NCBI GenBank assembly: GCA_031835245.1 | Contig: JAVKOQ010000341.1 | Span: 1-54,618 of the forward strand | DNA: 54,618 bases | From: Balamuthia mandrillaris | Taxonomy: Eukaryota > Discosea > Longamoebia > Balamuthiidae | Reading direction: 5' to 3' | Shown here: piece by piece, positions 41,138-51,019 of the stretch | Numbering within the stretch: position 1 is the stretch's first letter | Layout: each line of letters opens with the position of its first letter | Program-made: the position numbers and the translations under genes | The notes under the pieces: generated by a model | The model's database searches: none | The model's input: only the letters and a program-made list of their open reading frames with translations | Told to the model about the DNA's origin: nothing

Positions 41138-41608
41138 ATGGCCTCCTCCGCGCAGTGGCAAGACCTTTCCACGGAAGAGCTGCTGGTCAAGCAGAAGGAG
41201 CTGGTCGCCTTGGTGGCCAAGATCGCCGCCAAGCTGGAGGAGACCTCCACCAAACTTAACGGCCTCAACGAGGAGCTCATCATTCGTTTTGGCGATCTCT
41301 GCTCCTCTGCTGCCAGCCAAGAAGAAGGAGAGGAGAACCAAGGCAGTGGCTCCAAGACTCCCAGCCCCAGCGGTAGCGGCTCCACCACACCCACCGGCAA
41401 GTCTCCCGCCTCCACCCAAAAGAAGGTCACCAAGCCGGACAAACTGGGCCGCTTCGCCACGCCGCACAGCGCCCGCGTTCATCACCTGAAGGAAAGAGAG
41501 GAGGAGAGGAAGCAGGATGGGACCACCTTCCGAACGAACACCGGCAGCAACAAGAGCACCGTCAAGTCCACCGAACCTCCCAAACTTCGAAAGTTTGAGC
41601 ACTGGTAA
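41138..41608 (+). CDS. Small coiled-coil protein with Ser/Thr/Pro-rich linker
   Basis: Intronless, 156 aa from the ATG at 41138. Residues about 6-45 form a predicted coiled coil (STEELLVKQKELVALVAKIA, KLEETSTKLNGLNEELI). Next comes a disordered SGS/PT-rich linker (KTPSPSGSGSTTPTGKSPAS) and a basic C-terminus (PPKLRKFEHW). I know no family. It could be an adaptor for a multi-protein complex, but that is only composition-based inference. Confidence 0.65.
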   Translation: MASSAQWQDLSTEELLVKQKELVALVAKIAAKLEETSTKLNGLNEELIIRFGDLCSSAASQEEGEENQGSGSKTPSPSGSGSTTPTGKSPASTQKKVTKPDKLGRFATPHSARVHHLKEREEERKQDGTTFRTNTGSNKSTVKSTEPPKLRKFEHW

Positions 41609-41695
41609 AACGAACATAATCTGATCAACTAAAGGGATGTTTGTCAAAAAGCATTGTTAAATACATTTATACTTGTTATGAAAACATGTGAATGT

Positions 41696-42655
41696 TCAGG
41701 AGGACGAAGAAGAAGAAGAAGGAGAAGAAGAGAAGGAGAGAATATGTTGATGAATGAGCTGATTGAAACGAACAGGGTCCTCGCTGTTGAGCATGTGGCC
41801 TGCACCCTCAAAATAAGATAGTTTGGCATCTAAGATGTTGGACAACACTTCTGAGTTCTTTGGCTTCACTAACTGTTGTTATTTGAATGTAACAACACAA
41901 AATAGGTGAGAAATAAAGAGCAAAGACGGATGAGAAAGAAACAAGAAAGTCTAGATTTGAGAAAATGAGAGGAAGCGTGAAGAAGAGAAGAGAGAGAGCG
42001 AAAGAGAGAGAGAGAGAGAGAAAGAGAGCAAGAAAGGAAGAGCAAGAAAGGAGATAGAAAAATAAGAAAAAGAAATATGGTGGACAATAAGTACCAGGTC
42101 AGCAGTGCCGGTAAGAACAAGAACAGGAATACCAGCCTCCTTTATTTGAAGCAACTGTTTGGTGGGTACGTAGTGAGTCAACAGAGCCAACGTTTGTTGC
42201 ACCAATCCTTTTAAAAGCAAAAGAGAAAAAAATAGTAAGAGGATAAGAGCAAAGTTATAAACGACCATGAAAAAGAGGCTTACCACTAAATTGCATATCA
42301 TCAAACTTGTCAAAGTGCCACCGAAAGACCTTATCTCCATTGTGCTCTAAATGTTTGGCTGAGTAGTTAATTGCAATGAAGGCCCTCACTTTCTCCTCTT
42401 TGGACTTCATCCTCAGAAAAGCAAGCAACTTTGGGACTCCTCCTAATGGCAGCATCGAGTGTCTGCCTCCAGCGTGGGTGCCCGCCAACGTTAACGTTAT
42501 AAATCTTTCTGGCTGCAATGCTGCCATTACTTGAGCCACCATCCCTCCTTTTATTACGTTGTTTGTGAGCATGAAGGGAGAAATTGGAAAGCAAAATAAA
42601 ACAAAAGAGGGAGAACAGAGTAATAAGAAGAAGGGAGGAGGGAGGGATATGAAGC

Positions 42656-42721
<66 letters not shown>

Positions 42722-43692
42722 TGAGAGAGAGAGAGAGAGAGAAGGGAAGAAGAAAAGAAAGAGAACCCATAGAGAAGCCAACAAGGTGCAACCGTGACCA
42801 GCCAAGATGGTCAAGCAGTTCCAATGTGTCTTTGGCATATTCTTCCATGCTGCAATAAATGAATTCGATGGATGAGAAGCAGCATAGAGAAAAGTAAGAA
42901 AACGAGAAAAAGAGAAGAGAGATAAGAGAAAGAGATCATGAGAAAGACAGCAGAAAGAACGAGAAGAGGGAATAGCAACTAACGTGGGAAAGCACATGGA
43001 CCGATGCGACGGAGAACTGGGATATCCTCTGTTGTCGAAGATGCAAACCTGGAACCCCAACTCTGGTTGTGCAAAGTAGGCCACCTGCTCCGCCCACACC
43101 TGAGAAGAGGTCACGTAACCTTTTTGTTTTTTTAAAAAAAAGGAAGAAAAATGACCACAACCACATTATCAACATCAACGCAGCAAAGTTGTTCGATCAA
43201 CGTTACAAAGAAGCACAAGAAGAACAAGAAGAGCAAGAAGAAGAAAAGAACAACAACAAAGAACAAAAAGAAGAAAAGCAAACCCATGATAAACAGCAGC
43301 TTCTTAGGGCCATGCCCAAACAGCTGGTAGCACAGGGTGCAAGGCGAGCCTCGGCGCTCTCCCACTTTGAGGCGGTGGCTGAACGTCCGCAGGGCGAGCG
43401 CTGGGCAGTGGTCGTGTTTGGCGAACATCTCGCTGTGAGGCAGGTTCCAGCTGCGTTCCCGGTGGAAGCTGGTCGCTCGAAAGGGCTTCCTGCGAAGCCG
43501 ACTCGTCGTCATCGACTTTTGTGAGTGTGGCGTGACCTCGTTGGTGCTGTCATTCTCCTTTGCTTTTGCTTTTTCTTTGGCATCATCATGGGTCTCTCCA
43601 GCCTTCAGTGTTGCTTGTTGCTCTGAGCTTGGGCAGCAAGGAGAAGCAGCGACCTCTTGCTGTGTTGTTGTTGAGCCATCCTCATCAGCCAT
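41696..43692 (-). CDS. Alpha/beta-hydrolase fold protein
   Basis: Six exons, 43284-43692, 42984-43119, 42767-42849, 42284-42547, 42095-42207 and 41696-41872, join in phase to 393 aa. Core motifs: oxyanion-loop region KKLLFIMGYV, VCIFDNRGYPSSPSHRS, nucleophile elbow HLVGFSMGGMVAQVMAA, acid-region PVLVLTGTADLLV and catalytic-His region YFEGAGHMLNSE. A Ser-Asp-His triad can therefore be inferred. The N-terminal 95 residues are low-complexity and hydrophilic (KAKAKENDSTNE). Substrate is unknown; esterase or lipase-like activity is the family expectation. The C-terminus ends in poly-Ser from a TTC run. Intron 3 contains a 60-bp (GT)n plus GA run. Head to head with another hydrolase-fold gene at 43927. 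Confidence 0.88.
42660..42742 (+). repeat. (GT)n(GA)n microsatellite in hydrolase intron 3
   Basis: About 60 bp of GT followed by GA repeats on the + strand. Same compound form as 1343-1417. Confidence 0.95.
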
Positions 43693-43926
43693 CGTCTTCT
43701 TTTTTGTTTGCTACTTGTTTGATACTTGCTTCGATACGTACGTCAGCTTTGCTATGTAAGGAATAAACGACGTCACTTTTCACTGTTTAAGGAAATGGGG
43801 GATGTGGAATTCAATAATGGTGAGGACAGATGATAGCGTGACGTCATTGTTTGTGCCATGCAAAAAATGTCTCTCCTGTCCACTCTCATGTCTATCCCTG
43901 CCTAAACAGAAGGAAGGAAGAAACGA
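43693..43926. promoter_or_regulatory. Divergent promoter of two hydrolase-fold genes
   Basis: 234 bp between divergent start codons. It has CRE-like octamers ACGACGTCAC (43767-43776) and TGACGTCA (43839-43846), about 70 bp apart. No TATA box is obvious. Confidence 0.5.
43839..43846. promoter_or_regulatory. CRE-like palindrome TGACGTCA
   Basis: A perfect bZIP-type palindrome between two divergent start codons. A near copy (GACGTCAC) is at 43769-43776. Confidence 0.45.
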
Positions 43927-44463
43927 ATGGAGCAAGCAGAGGAAAGAAAGGCCACCCCAAAGAAAGTCCTCATCCCTGTTTTTCAAGATGGGCACGATGA
44001 CCGGGTGGTTCAGCTGGAGGCTGTCCTGTATGACCCGCAAGAGGAAGAACACCCCACCTCCTCCTCTCCTGCTTTCGATGGTGGAGCAGCTGCAGCCCAA
44101 CAAAAGACGGCTGTGGTTGTAACTCATCCACACCCTAAACTTGGTGGTGATCTTCGAAACAATGTTGTATCTGCCATATTCAACAGGTTTGCAGTTGTTC
44201 GTGTCATGCTTTTTTTGTTCTTCCTCATTCCAAATGTTAAAAAAAATGAAATCAGATTTGTGCAGGAAGGCATTTGTGCAGTCAAGTTCAACTTTCGTGG
44301 CGTTGGTTCTTCGACTGGCAGCTGGACTTGGCGAGGTTTCTTTTGTTGTTCTTCTTTTCTGCTCTTCTTGTTCTTGTTCTTCTTATTCTTGTTCTTCTTC
44401 TTGCTTCTTCATGCTTCTTAGAGTGCGATCTGTCTGTAATTTCTTTCATGTGCATTACTTCTC

Positions 44464-44521
<58 letters not shown>

Positions 44522-45097
44522 TTCGTCGTTTCGCCCTGTTGTCCACTTGCTCGCTGACCAAGAACCACAACACCACAAGGAACCGGAGAACGAGAAGACT
44601 TGAGAGCGGTGTGCGACTACCTCCAAGCCCACCACCGCGTCTCCGACATCACGCTCATAGGCTACTCCTACGGCTCCGTCATCTCCTCCTCCCTCCTGCC
44701 CGACATCCCCGCAGCAAAGGCTTGCGTGGCGGTGTCCTATCCCTTTGGCGTGTTGCCCTTCCTCCTCTTGGGTTGGCTGCTCCCCAAGTCGCTCTCCCCG
44801 GTGAAGCCCATCCTTTGGGTCATGGGCAAGGAGGACCAGTTCACGGGGGAGCAGCGGTTCGAGAGGAGGAGGAAGGAGCGAGAGAAGGCCAAGGAGGAGC
44901 TGATGACGATGAACCACCTCGGCCTGCCGATGCGGCGGGATGAGTGGCGGTTGGTGGAAGGGGCCGATCATTTTTGGAGGGGCAAGGAGCAGGGCCTCGT
45001 GGAGATGATTTGGGATTGGTCGCAACGGCAACAACAACAGCCACCCTCACAAGAGCAACCCCATGAACAGGAGCCCACTCCGCCTTCATCCACATGA
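43927..45097 (+). CDS. Alpha/beta-hydrolase (COG2945/X-Pro peptidase-like)
   Basis: Three exons, 43927-44186, 44256-44335 and 44580-45097, join in phase to 285 aa. Motifs: VVVTHPHPKLGGDLRNNVVS, CAVKFNFRGVGSSTGSW, GEREDLRAVCDYLQ, nucleophile elbow TLIGYSYGSVI, PILWVMGKEDQF and RLVEGADHFWRG. This is the compact 'HPHP..GG / NFRG.G.S.G / GYS.G / AdHFf' signature of COG2945-type hydrolases, with Ser, Asp and His of the triad all visible. It is usually cytosolic. The C-terminus adds a Gln/Pro tail (QQQQPPSQEQPHEQ). Exon 2 uses the AG before TTTGTGCAGGA, which keeps the family motif in frame. Confidence 0.88.
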
Positions 45098-45320
45098 TGA
45101 AAAAAAAACACCACCACAGACCTTGTGGGCGTGGCAAGTAACTTTTCTCCTCTTTCTTTGTGCTTTTTACTGCTACATTTTTTTTGTTAAACGTGTAAAC
45201 AAAGTCAAAGGCTGCGTGCAGAACGTAACCTTTCTTCTCTCTTCTCTCCCCTCCTCCCTCTCTCTCTCTCCCTCCCTCTCTCTCTCTCCCTCTCTCCTCC
45301 TCTCTCCCTCTCTCTCTCCC

Positions 45321-45370
<50 letters not shown>

Positions 45371-45758
45371 CTCTCTTGGCAAGAAGAACATCAAACGCAC
45401 TCACCTATTATTATTTGGGTTTGAAGTGGGCAAGGTGCAACTCTCTCTCTCTCTCTCTCTCTCTTCCCCCAGCTTCCTTGTTGACTGCTACATTAAAAGG
45501 GGGGCTTCCAATGAGAGGGAGGCGGGTGGCGTGGGATTGGGCCAACCCAACTTTTCACCTCCTTTCCAGGTTTTTTCTTTCGCTTTTCTGGGGTGCCTTC
45601 CCTTTGCCCCCTTCCCTCATTTATCGTTGTCTCTCGCTCGCTCGCTCACTCTGTTTCGTTTCTCTCCATGATGCCAAACGAACAAACAAACTAACAAACA
45701 AACACCAAGAAGAAGAAGAAGAAGAAGAAGAAGAAAGAAGACCTTAGCCGCGCTAGCG
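45098..45758. other. 661-bp intergenic stretch, CT-rich
   Basis: About 130 bp of interrupted CT/CCT repeats (45238-45374), a second CT run (45440-45463) and a GAA run at 45712-45735 just before the next ATG. Nothing coding. It likely includes the promoter of the opine dehydrogenase-like gene. Confidence 0.6.
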
Positions 45759-46427
45759 ATGAGCTGCTCCACGAGACGAACCAAAGTGGTGGTGTGCGGC
45801 TCGGACAGCAATGCCCACGTCCTCATGGTGGAGATCGGCAAGAGAGAGGCGGAGGTGGAGCTGAACGTGCTGGTGGCCACCGAGGAGGAGGCCAAATGCA
45901 TCCAACGAGGCTTGCAGCAGAACAAAAACGTGGAGATGTATTACCGAGGGCAGGTCTCTTACGGCAGGCCCTCTGTGGTGAGCAGCGACGCAAAGGCCGT
46001 TATTCCTGGGGCTGACGTTGTCCTAAGTATGCACTTGCTTCTCGTTCTTGTTGGTAGTTTTTTTTTTCTGCTATCTGGAATGTAGTTAACACTCTATATT
46101 TTGTTTATTGACTTTTTTTTTGTGCATGCAAGTAACGGGGCTGGCGAGCAAGAGACAGGCGGTACTGACAGCCATTGCTCCGTTTCTCAAAGAGGGAGCC
46201 ATTTTGGCAGCCATTCCGGGACAGGTTTGAAGATTCTCTTTCCTTCTGTGTTCTTCTCTTTCTTCTCTTCGTTTGATTTCTTCTTATGCATTTTCCTTCG
46301 TTGACGCGATATCTTATTTGTTGTTTACATAGGGTGCGTTTAACCTACGTGCGTTGAGTTTGTTAGGTCCTTCTACATCACATGACAAAATCATTGTTGG
46401 CTTCAGTTATCTTCCTTTCGTACGTCG

Positions 46428-46472
<45 letters not shown>

Positions 46473-47665
46473 GTTTCCATACCTCTCCTTTTGTTCGTTG
46501 TTCCTTTCTTTGCTCCTCATTCTTATTGTGTATTTATTTGGGTCCAGCAATCAGTTTTGTTGGAAATGGGAACGCGAGTGGAACTAAAAGGCTACAAACG
46601 AGAGGTAGGAGTTGCTGCAGTTCCTTCCCTCAAATCCGATGCAATAGCCACCCTATTTTCCAACCTGCTCAGCTTCATCTCCGTTAAATCTTTGGGAAGT
46701 TACTTGAACGTCGCTCTTCATCCAGCCAATCAAGTCATTCATCCCTGTATCATGTATGGACTCTTTCGTCAGTTTCGAGGCACGACGACACACAAAAGCA
46801 GCAACAAATACAAAATGAAGGCAAAAGAAGACGAAGAGGAATTGGAACTCGGAAGTGAGATGAGCGAAGACGAAAGCTTTGAAGAGAAAAACGAAGATGA
46901 CGTGACGAAGAAAGGATATCCTCAACCGCTGCTTTTCTTTCAAAACGTGGACGAGTTTACGGCAGATGTTCTTACCGCAGTCAGCGACGAGGTTCAAGGC
47001 ATCAAGTACACCCTTGAAGATAGGCTCTCTTTGAACTTGCATGCCGTTCCTACCCTCGAGAACATGATGAGAGAAATGTATAAAGGTATTCTTTTCTTGT
47101 TGTTTATTTTGTCTTATTTGTTCTTTTATTGCCGCTCATTCGTTACCTTATCTTTGTTAAAAAAATAGATGAAATACAAGACAATAGCACGTTGTTAAGC
47201 ATATTTCGAACGAACCGTGGTTATGATGGGCTTTATGCTCCGATGGTATTCAGGGATGGAGCCTACTTCCCAGATTTTACTCATGAATATATGACGGAAG
47301 ATGTTCCTGTATGTATCTTTCATTTTTTTCCCATTTTCTTCTGTTTCTCATCGCCCAAAATAAAACCACTAACACAAACAAAGTATGGAATGTGTTTTCT
47401 GAAAGGCCTTGCTGAAATGTTGGACTTATCCACACCCCAAATGGACACTGTTATTGAATGGGTACGACGGCTTTTCTATTCTTCCTTCTTTGTGATCAAA
47501 CAATCTGAAACGTGGACGACGAATGGCATGTTGCTCTGACAGGCTCAAACGAACATGAACAAGGAGTACATCATCAACGGAGAGTTACGAGGCAGAGATG
47601 CAGAGGAGACCGGGGCACCCGCCTTCCTTGGCTACACGCTTGAGAACTTGCTGTCTCAATTTTGA
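45759..47665 (+). CDS. Opine dehydrogenase-like NAD(P) oxidoreductase
   Basis: Seven exons, 45759-46026, 46133-46224, 46333-46419, 46548-47085, 47169-47308, 47384-47461 and 47543-47665, join in phase to 441 aa. The N-terminal Rossmann motif is VVVCGSDSNAHVLMVEIGKR. The family blocks follow in order: GADVVLITG, APFLKEGAILAAIPGQGAFN, VGFSYLPFQ, LLEMGTRVELKGYKREV, VALHPANQVIHPCIMYGLF and YGMCFLKGLAEMLDLSTPQM. Opine dehydrogenases reductively condense amino acids with 2-oxo acids using NAD(P)H. An acidic insert of about 45 residues near residue 230 (KAKEDEEELELGSEMSEDES) is unusual. The stop TGA is at 47663-47665. Intron 3 has a CT repeat. Confidence 0.85.
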
Positions 47666-47804
47666 GCCTTGTTTTCCTTCTCTCCTCCATCTTTTATTGT
47701 AAAGTCTTAAAGCAAAAATCGTTATACTGCACAGCGTCGACAAAAAACGTTTCACTTAAACAATTTTGTTTTAAGAAAACAAAAAAAAAAGTGTTAACGA
47801 GAAG

Positions 47805-49305
47805 ATGCAGGAGGGACGAGAGGACGAGAGGCGGAGAACGCGCGGAAAGAAAGGCATAAAGACTAAAGCAACGATTCGCGACAACACCTACGATCGTCAT
47901 TACACCTCACCGAAGCCCATTCTTTATTTCCCTAACGTATGGCTTGCTTTCTTTCTTTCTTTTATTGCTGTTTCTTATTGTTTCTTTCTTGTCGTTTCTT
48001 TCTTCTTGTCGTTTCTTTCTTTCTTTTGTCTTGTTTTCATTGCTCCCAAACCGAAACAAAGGAGGCGGACGTGCCTTACTCTATCAACAAAGCGAAACGA
48101 TGGGAGTTGGTGGAAGAGGTTAAACAACAAGTTTGTCACACGTGTGAACATGTTCAGGAGGATGAACTATGGAACGGCGTTGCGGACGAAGGACGGGAAA
48201 AGCACTGTAAAGAGGGTATACCTGATATCAGAGAGGTCATGGAAGTTCAACTTCGCGAAAGCCAGGACATTGGCGAAAAGTCTTTCAGGGTAACCGATTG
48301 AAACGAGCCTCTCCTTTATTATTTGTTTGTTTGTTTTTTTTTTTTTTCGTTATTTTCTGTTGTTGTTTTCCTCTTCTTCTACGACTTCTTGTTGTTGTTC
48401 TTTAACTTTGTTTCTTATTCATCTTTCTTTTTAAACTTAAGTCCTTGGGAAGCAACGATCCATCTCATGGATACTTTCCAGGGGGATGCTGGGGCAAAGA
48501 GAAGGGAGGAAGGTACCATGCTCTCTCTCTCTCTCTCTCTCTTCTTTTATCTGTTTCGTTATCTCACCTTCAAAAACTAAACAAAACAAAGAGATTTTGT
48601 TCGTGTAACTGTAACATTGGGCGCTTGTAACGAGTGTCATAACCCCGATGAGAACGTTTTTGCTTCCACAACAGCAGCAGCAACAACCAATGAAGGTGAA
48701 GTACAGGATGAAACAAAAGAACAACAAAACGAGGCAAAACGTTTGCTTCGAAAGGAGCGAAACAAAGCGAAAGTTGAAAAGAAAGACTTGCACCGGAAAC
48801 ATCACGAAACACCTGAAGAAAAAGAAGAAGCACACGAACACGAAGAAGAGGACCAAGAAGAAGAAGCGGACTGTGAAGAAGATAGCGAAGACGAGGTAGA
48901 AGAAACATTAGAAGGAGTCCAAGTTGTGAAAACGCAAGAACGTAAACTGGCTCAAGTGAAAGATGGAAGGGTAATCGTACAACAACCATTTGAAAAAGGC
49001 AAGTTTGCCATTTGGTTTGTATAGCGGAGAGAGATCTCTCTAACTTTGTTACTTAAACAGGACAGTATCCTTTATATCGAGAAACCAACTGGAAGTACTC
49101 TACGCCTTGTAAAGGATGCCTGTATTCTTATGTATGTTATTGTTCTATTTCTCTTCTTGTTCTCATCTTGATCGTTTTCTTTCCTGGACTCTAGGGAGGC
49201 ATATGGCTAACAAAAGGCATGGGCGACAAGTCTAAAGGCAAGACCAAGGGACAGCACCGCGTAAAACAAAACGAATGGAACTCTTACCTTCGTGGCGAAT
49301 TGTAG
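47805..49305 (+). CDS. Charged protein with three CxxC pairs, unknown
   Basis: Six exons, 47805-47936, 48062-48289, 48442-48512, 48592-49018, 49066-49131 and 49195-49305, join in phase to 344 aa. N-terminus basic (EDERRRTRGKKGIKTKA). Three CxxC pairs are spread along the chain: VCHTCEH, GACNECHNPDENVF and TPCKGCLYSY. A long Glu-rich middle (EEKEEAHEHEEEDQEEEA) and a basic C-terminus (KGKTKGQHRVKQNEWN) surround them. This looks like a zinc-binding protein with a basic RNA- or protein-binding tail, but no known family is recognised. An alternative frame through exon 2 also stays open, so the exon 2-3 reading is less certain than the rest. Confidence 0.6.
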
Positions 49306-49577
49306 CCATTGTTCTCATTGCTTTGCTAGAAGAACACAAGGAGAAGAAGAAGAAGAAGAAGAACAAGAACAAGAAGCACAAGAAGAAGAAGAAGCACACG
49401 CTCCGATTTTCCTCCACATCAGCTTTTTCCAAACAAAGTGGTAACCTACGTGTCATGAACGGACTATTTCCCCCAACTTTCCTCGAGTTCCACAAGCAAT
49501 AACAAAAAAAAATAAAACTTGAAAGATCAAGTGGCACGCCTCTCTCTGGTGTGTGTGTGTGTGAAGGTCGTACGACG

Positions 49578-50119
49578 ATGCAACGAGGAACTCCAATGCT
49601 TAGACGAGGTCTTGTCTCCGCCTCTTCGACCCCCAGATCTCTTGGCAGCACCGTCTCTCGTCCGCAATGGGCTGCCAGCAGACCCTTCTCCTCCTCCTCT
49701 TCTTGGTCAACCTCCGGCGGTGGCAGGGGGTGGTGGCTGGCTTCGAGTAGAGGCGCTTTGCCGGTGGTGTTGACTGCTGTTGCGGGCGGCGCTGCAGCTG
49801 CCGTTGGCCTTGCTTACTGCAACCTTGGCGAAACCTCCAGAAAAGTTCATGCTGCTGAACACAAGGTGAACGAACGTCTCTTCGAATCAGATTCAAGAGC
49901 TTGCGCACTTTTTTCTTCCAAGTGAAACTCAACCAAAGGCGACCTTAACAGGAGTATTACCAGCTGCCGGAGCTGCCGTGGGGCAGGTCGGCGTTGGAGC
50001 CGCACATCTCCAAAGAGACCATTGACTATCACTACGGAAAGCACCACCAGGGCTATGTAAATAAGCTCAACGACATGATCAGAGGCACCAAATGGGCGCA
50101 GGTTGATAACCTCCCTTCG

Positions 50120-50161
<42 letters not shown>

Positions 50162-50881
50162 GCCTCTCGTTCCTCTATCTTCTGTTCTCTAGTTCTCGTA
50201 TTTTCTCTACCGTCTTTTCTGCTTCTGCCTCGCGCTTTTTTGTATTGGTTTTTCCTGTTCTCTGTTCACTTTTCTCTTCTTCCCTGCTTCTCTTCTCACT
50301 CATCTGTGCAAATAAAACTATCACGTCTCCCCACTAAACAGGGTTCATTGGAGAAGATCATCAAAGAGTCCCCAGCGGGTCCTCTCCTCAACAATGCCGC
50401 TCAAATCTGGAACCACAACTTCTACTGGCACAGCATGTCCCCTCTTGGTGGCGGCCTGCCCACCGGGGAGCTCCGCAGCCTCATCCTGAAGTCGTGGCCC
50501 TCCTTCGAGTCCTTCAAGGACGAGTTCTCAAACGCTGCTGGTGGACACTTTGGCAGCGGTTGGGTTTGGTTGGTGTACGACCCGAAGGATGACAAACTTC
50601 ATGTACACAGCACCCATGATGCTGGAAATCCGTTGCGAGATGGAACAGGCATTCCCTTGTTGACTTGTGATGTTTGGGAGCATGCCTTCTATATTGATTA
50701 TAGGAACGCAAAAGCTGAATACGTGAAGGTATCTATTTGTTCTCTTCTTCTCCTTCTGTTCATGTTTTTTTTTTAAGCTGGATTGAAAACCAAACTAACA
50801 ATGTACGAACAGGCTTGGTGGAACGTTGTCAATTGGAAGTTTGCCAATGATCAGTTGGCCAGAGCAAGAGGAAGGTTTTAA
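49578..50881 (+). CDS. sodB: Iron superoxide dismutase with membrane-sorting presequence
   Basis: Four exons, 49578-49865, 49952-50101, 50342-50728 and 50813-50881, join in phase to 297 aa. The SOD core starts near residue 97 (EYYQLPELPWGRSALEPHIS). Metal ligands are as in FeSODs: His in YHYGKHHQGYV, His in NHNFYWHS, Asp and His in CDVWEHAFYIDY. AAQIWNHNFYW carries the Gln typical of iron rather than manganese enzymes. The 96-residue N-terminal extension is Ser/Arg-rich (MQRGTPMLRRGLVSASSTPR) and followed by a hydrophobic segment at residues 60-80 (LPVVLTAVAGGAAAAVGLAY). This looks like a mitochondrial presequence plus a membrane/IMS sorting signal. It converts superoxide to H2O2 and O2. Confidence 0.93.
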
Positions 50882-51019
50882 CAGAATAGGAACTATCTCT
50901 CCTTCTCTATGCATATAAACAAACGTTATCTCCTCCAACTAGGCAAATTAAGAGAAAGAACGAAAAGGGGTTGAGCCGTTTCACATTTATAAATACAACA
51001 TGCTTCACTAATACAGCCC

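Noticed and set aside
45238-45671. Ser/Leu-rich open frame after the second hydrolase
   Set aside because: Consists of CT and CCT repeats with no start context or domain. It lies after the hydrolase stop codon.
48062-48512. Alternative frame (SERSWKFNFAKARTL) through exons 2-3 of the CxxC gene
   Set aside because: It is open and protein-like, but the chosen frame joins all six exons with exact phases from the ATG at 47805. The alternative needs a different start and a different acceptor.
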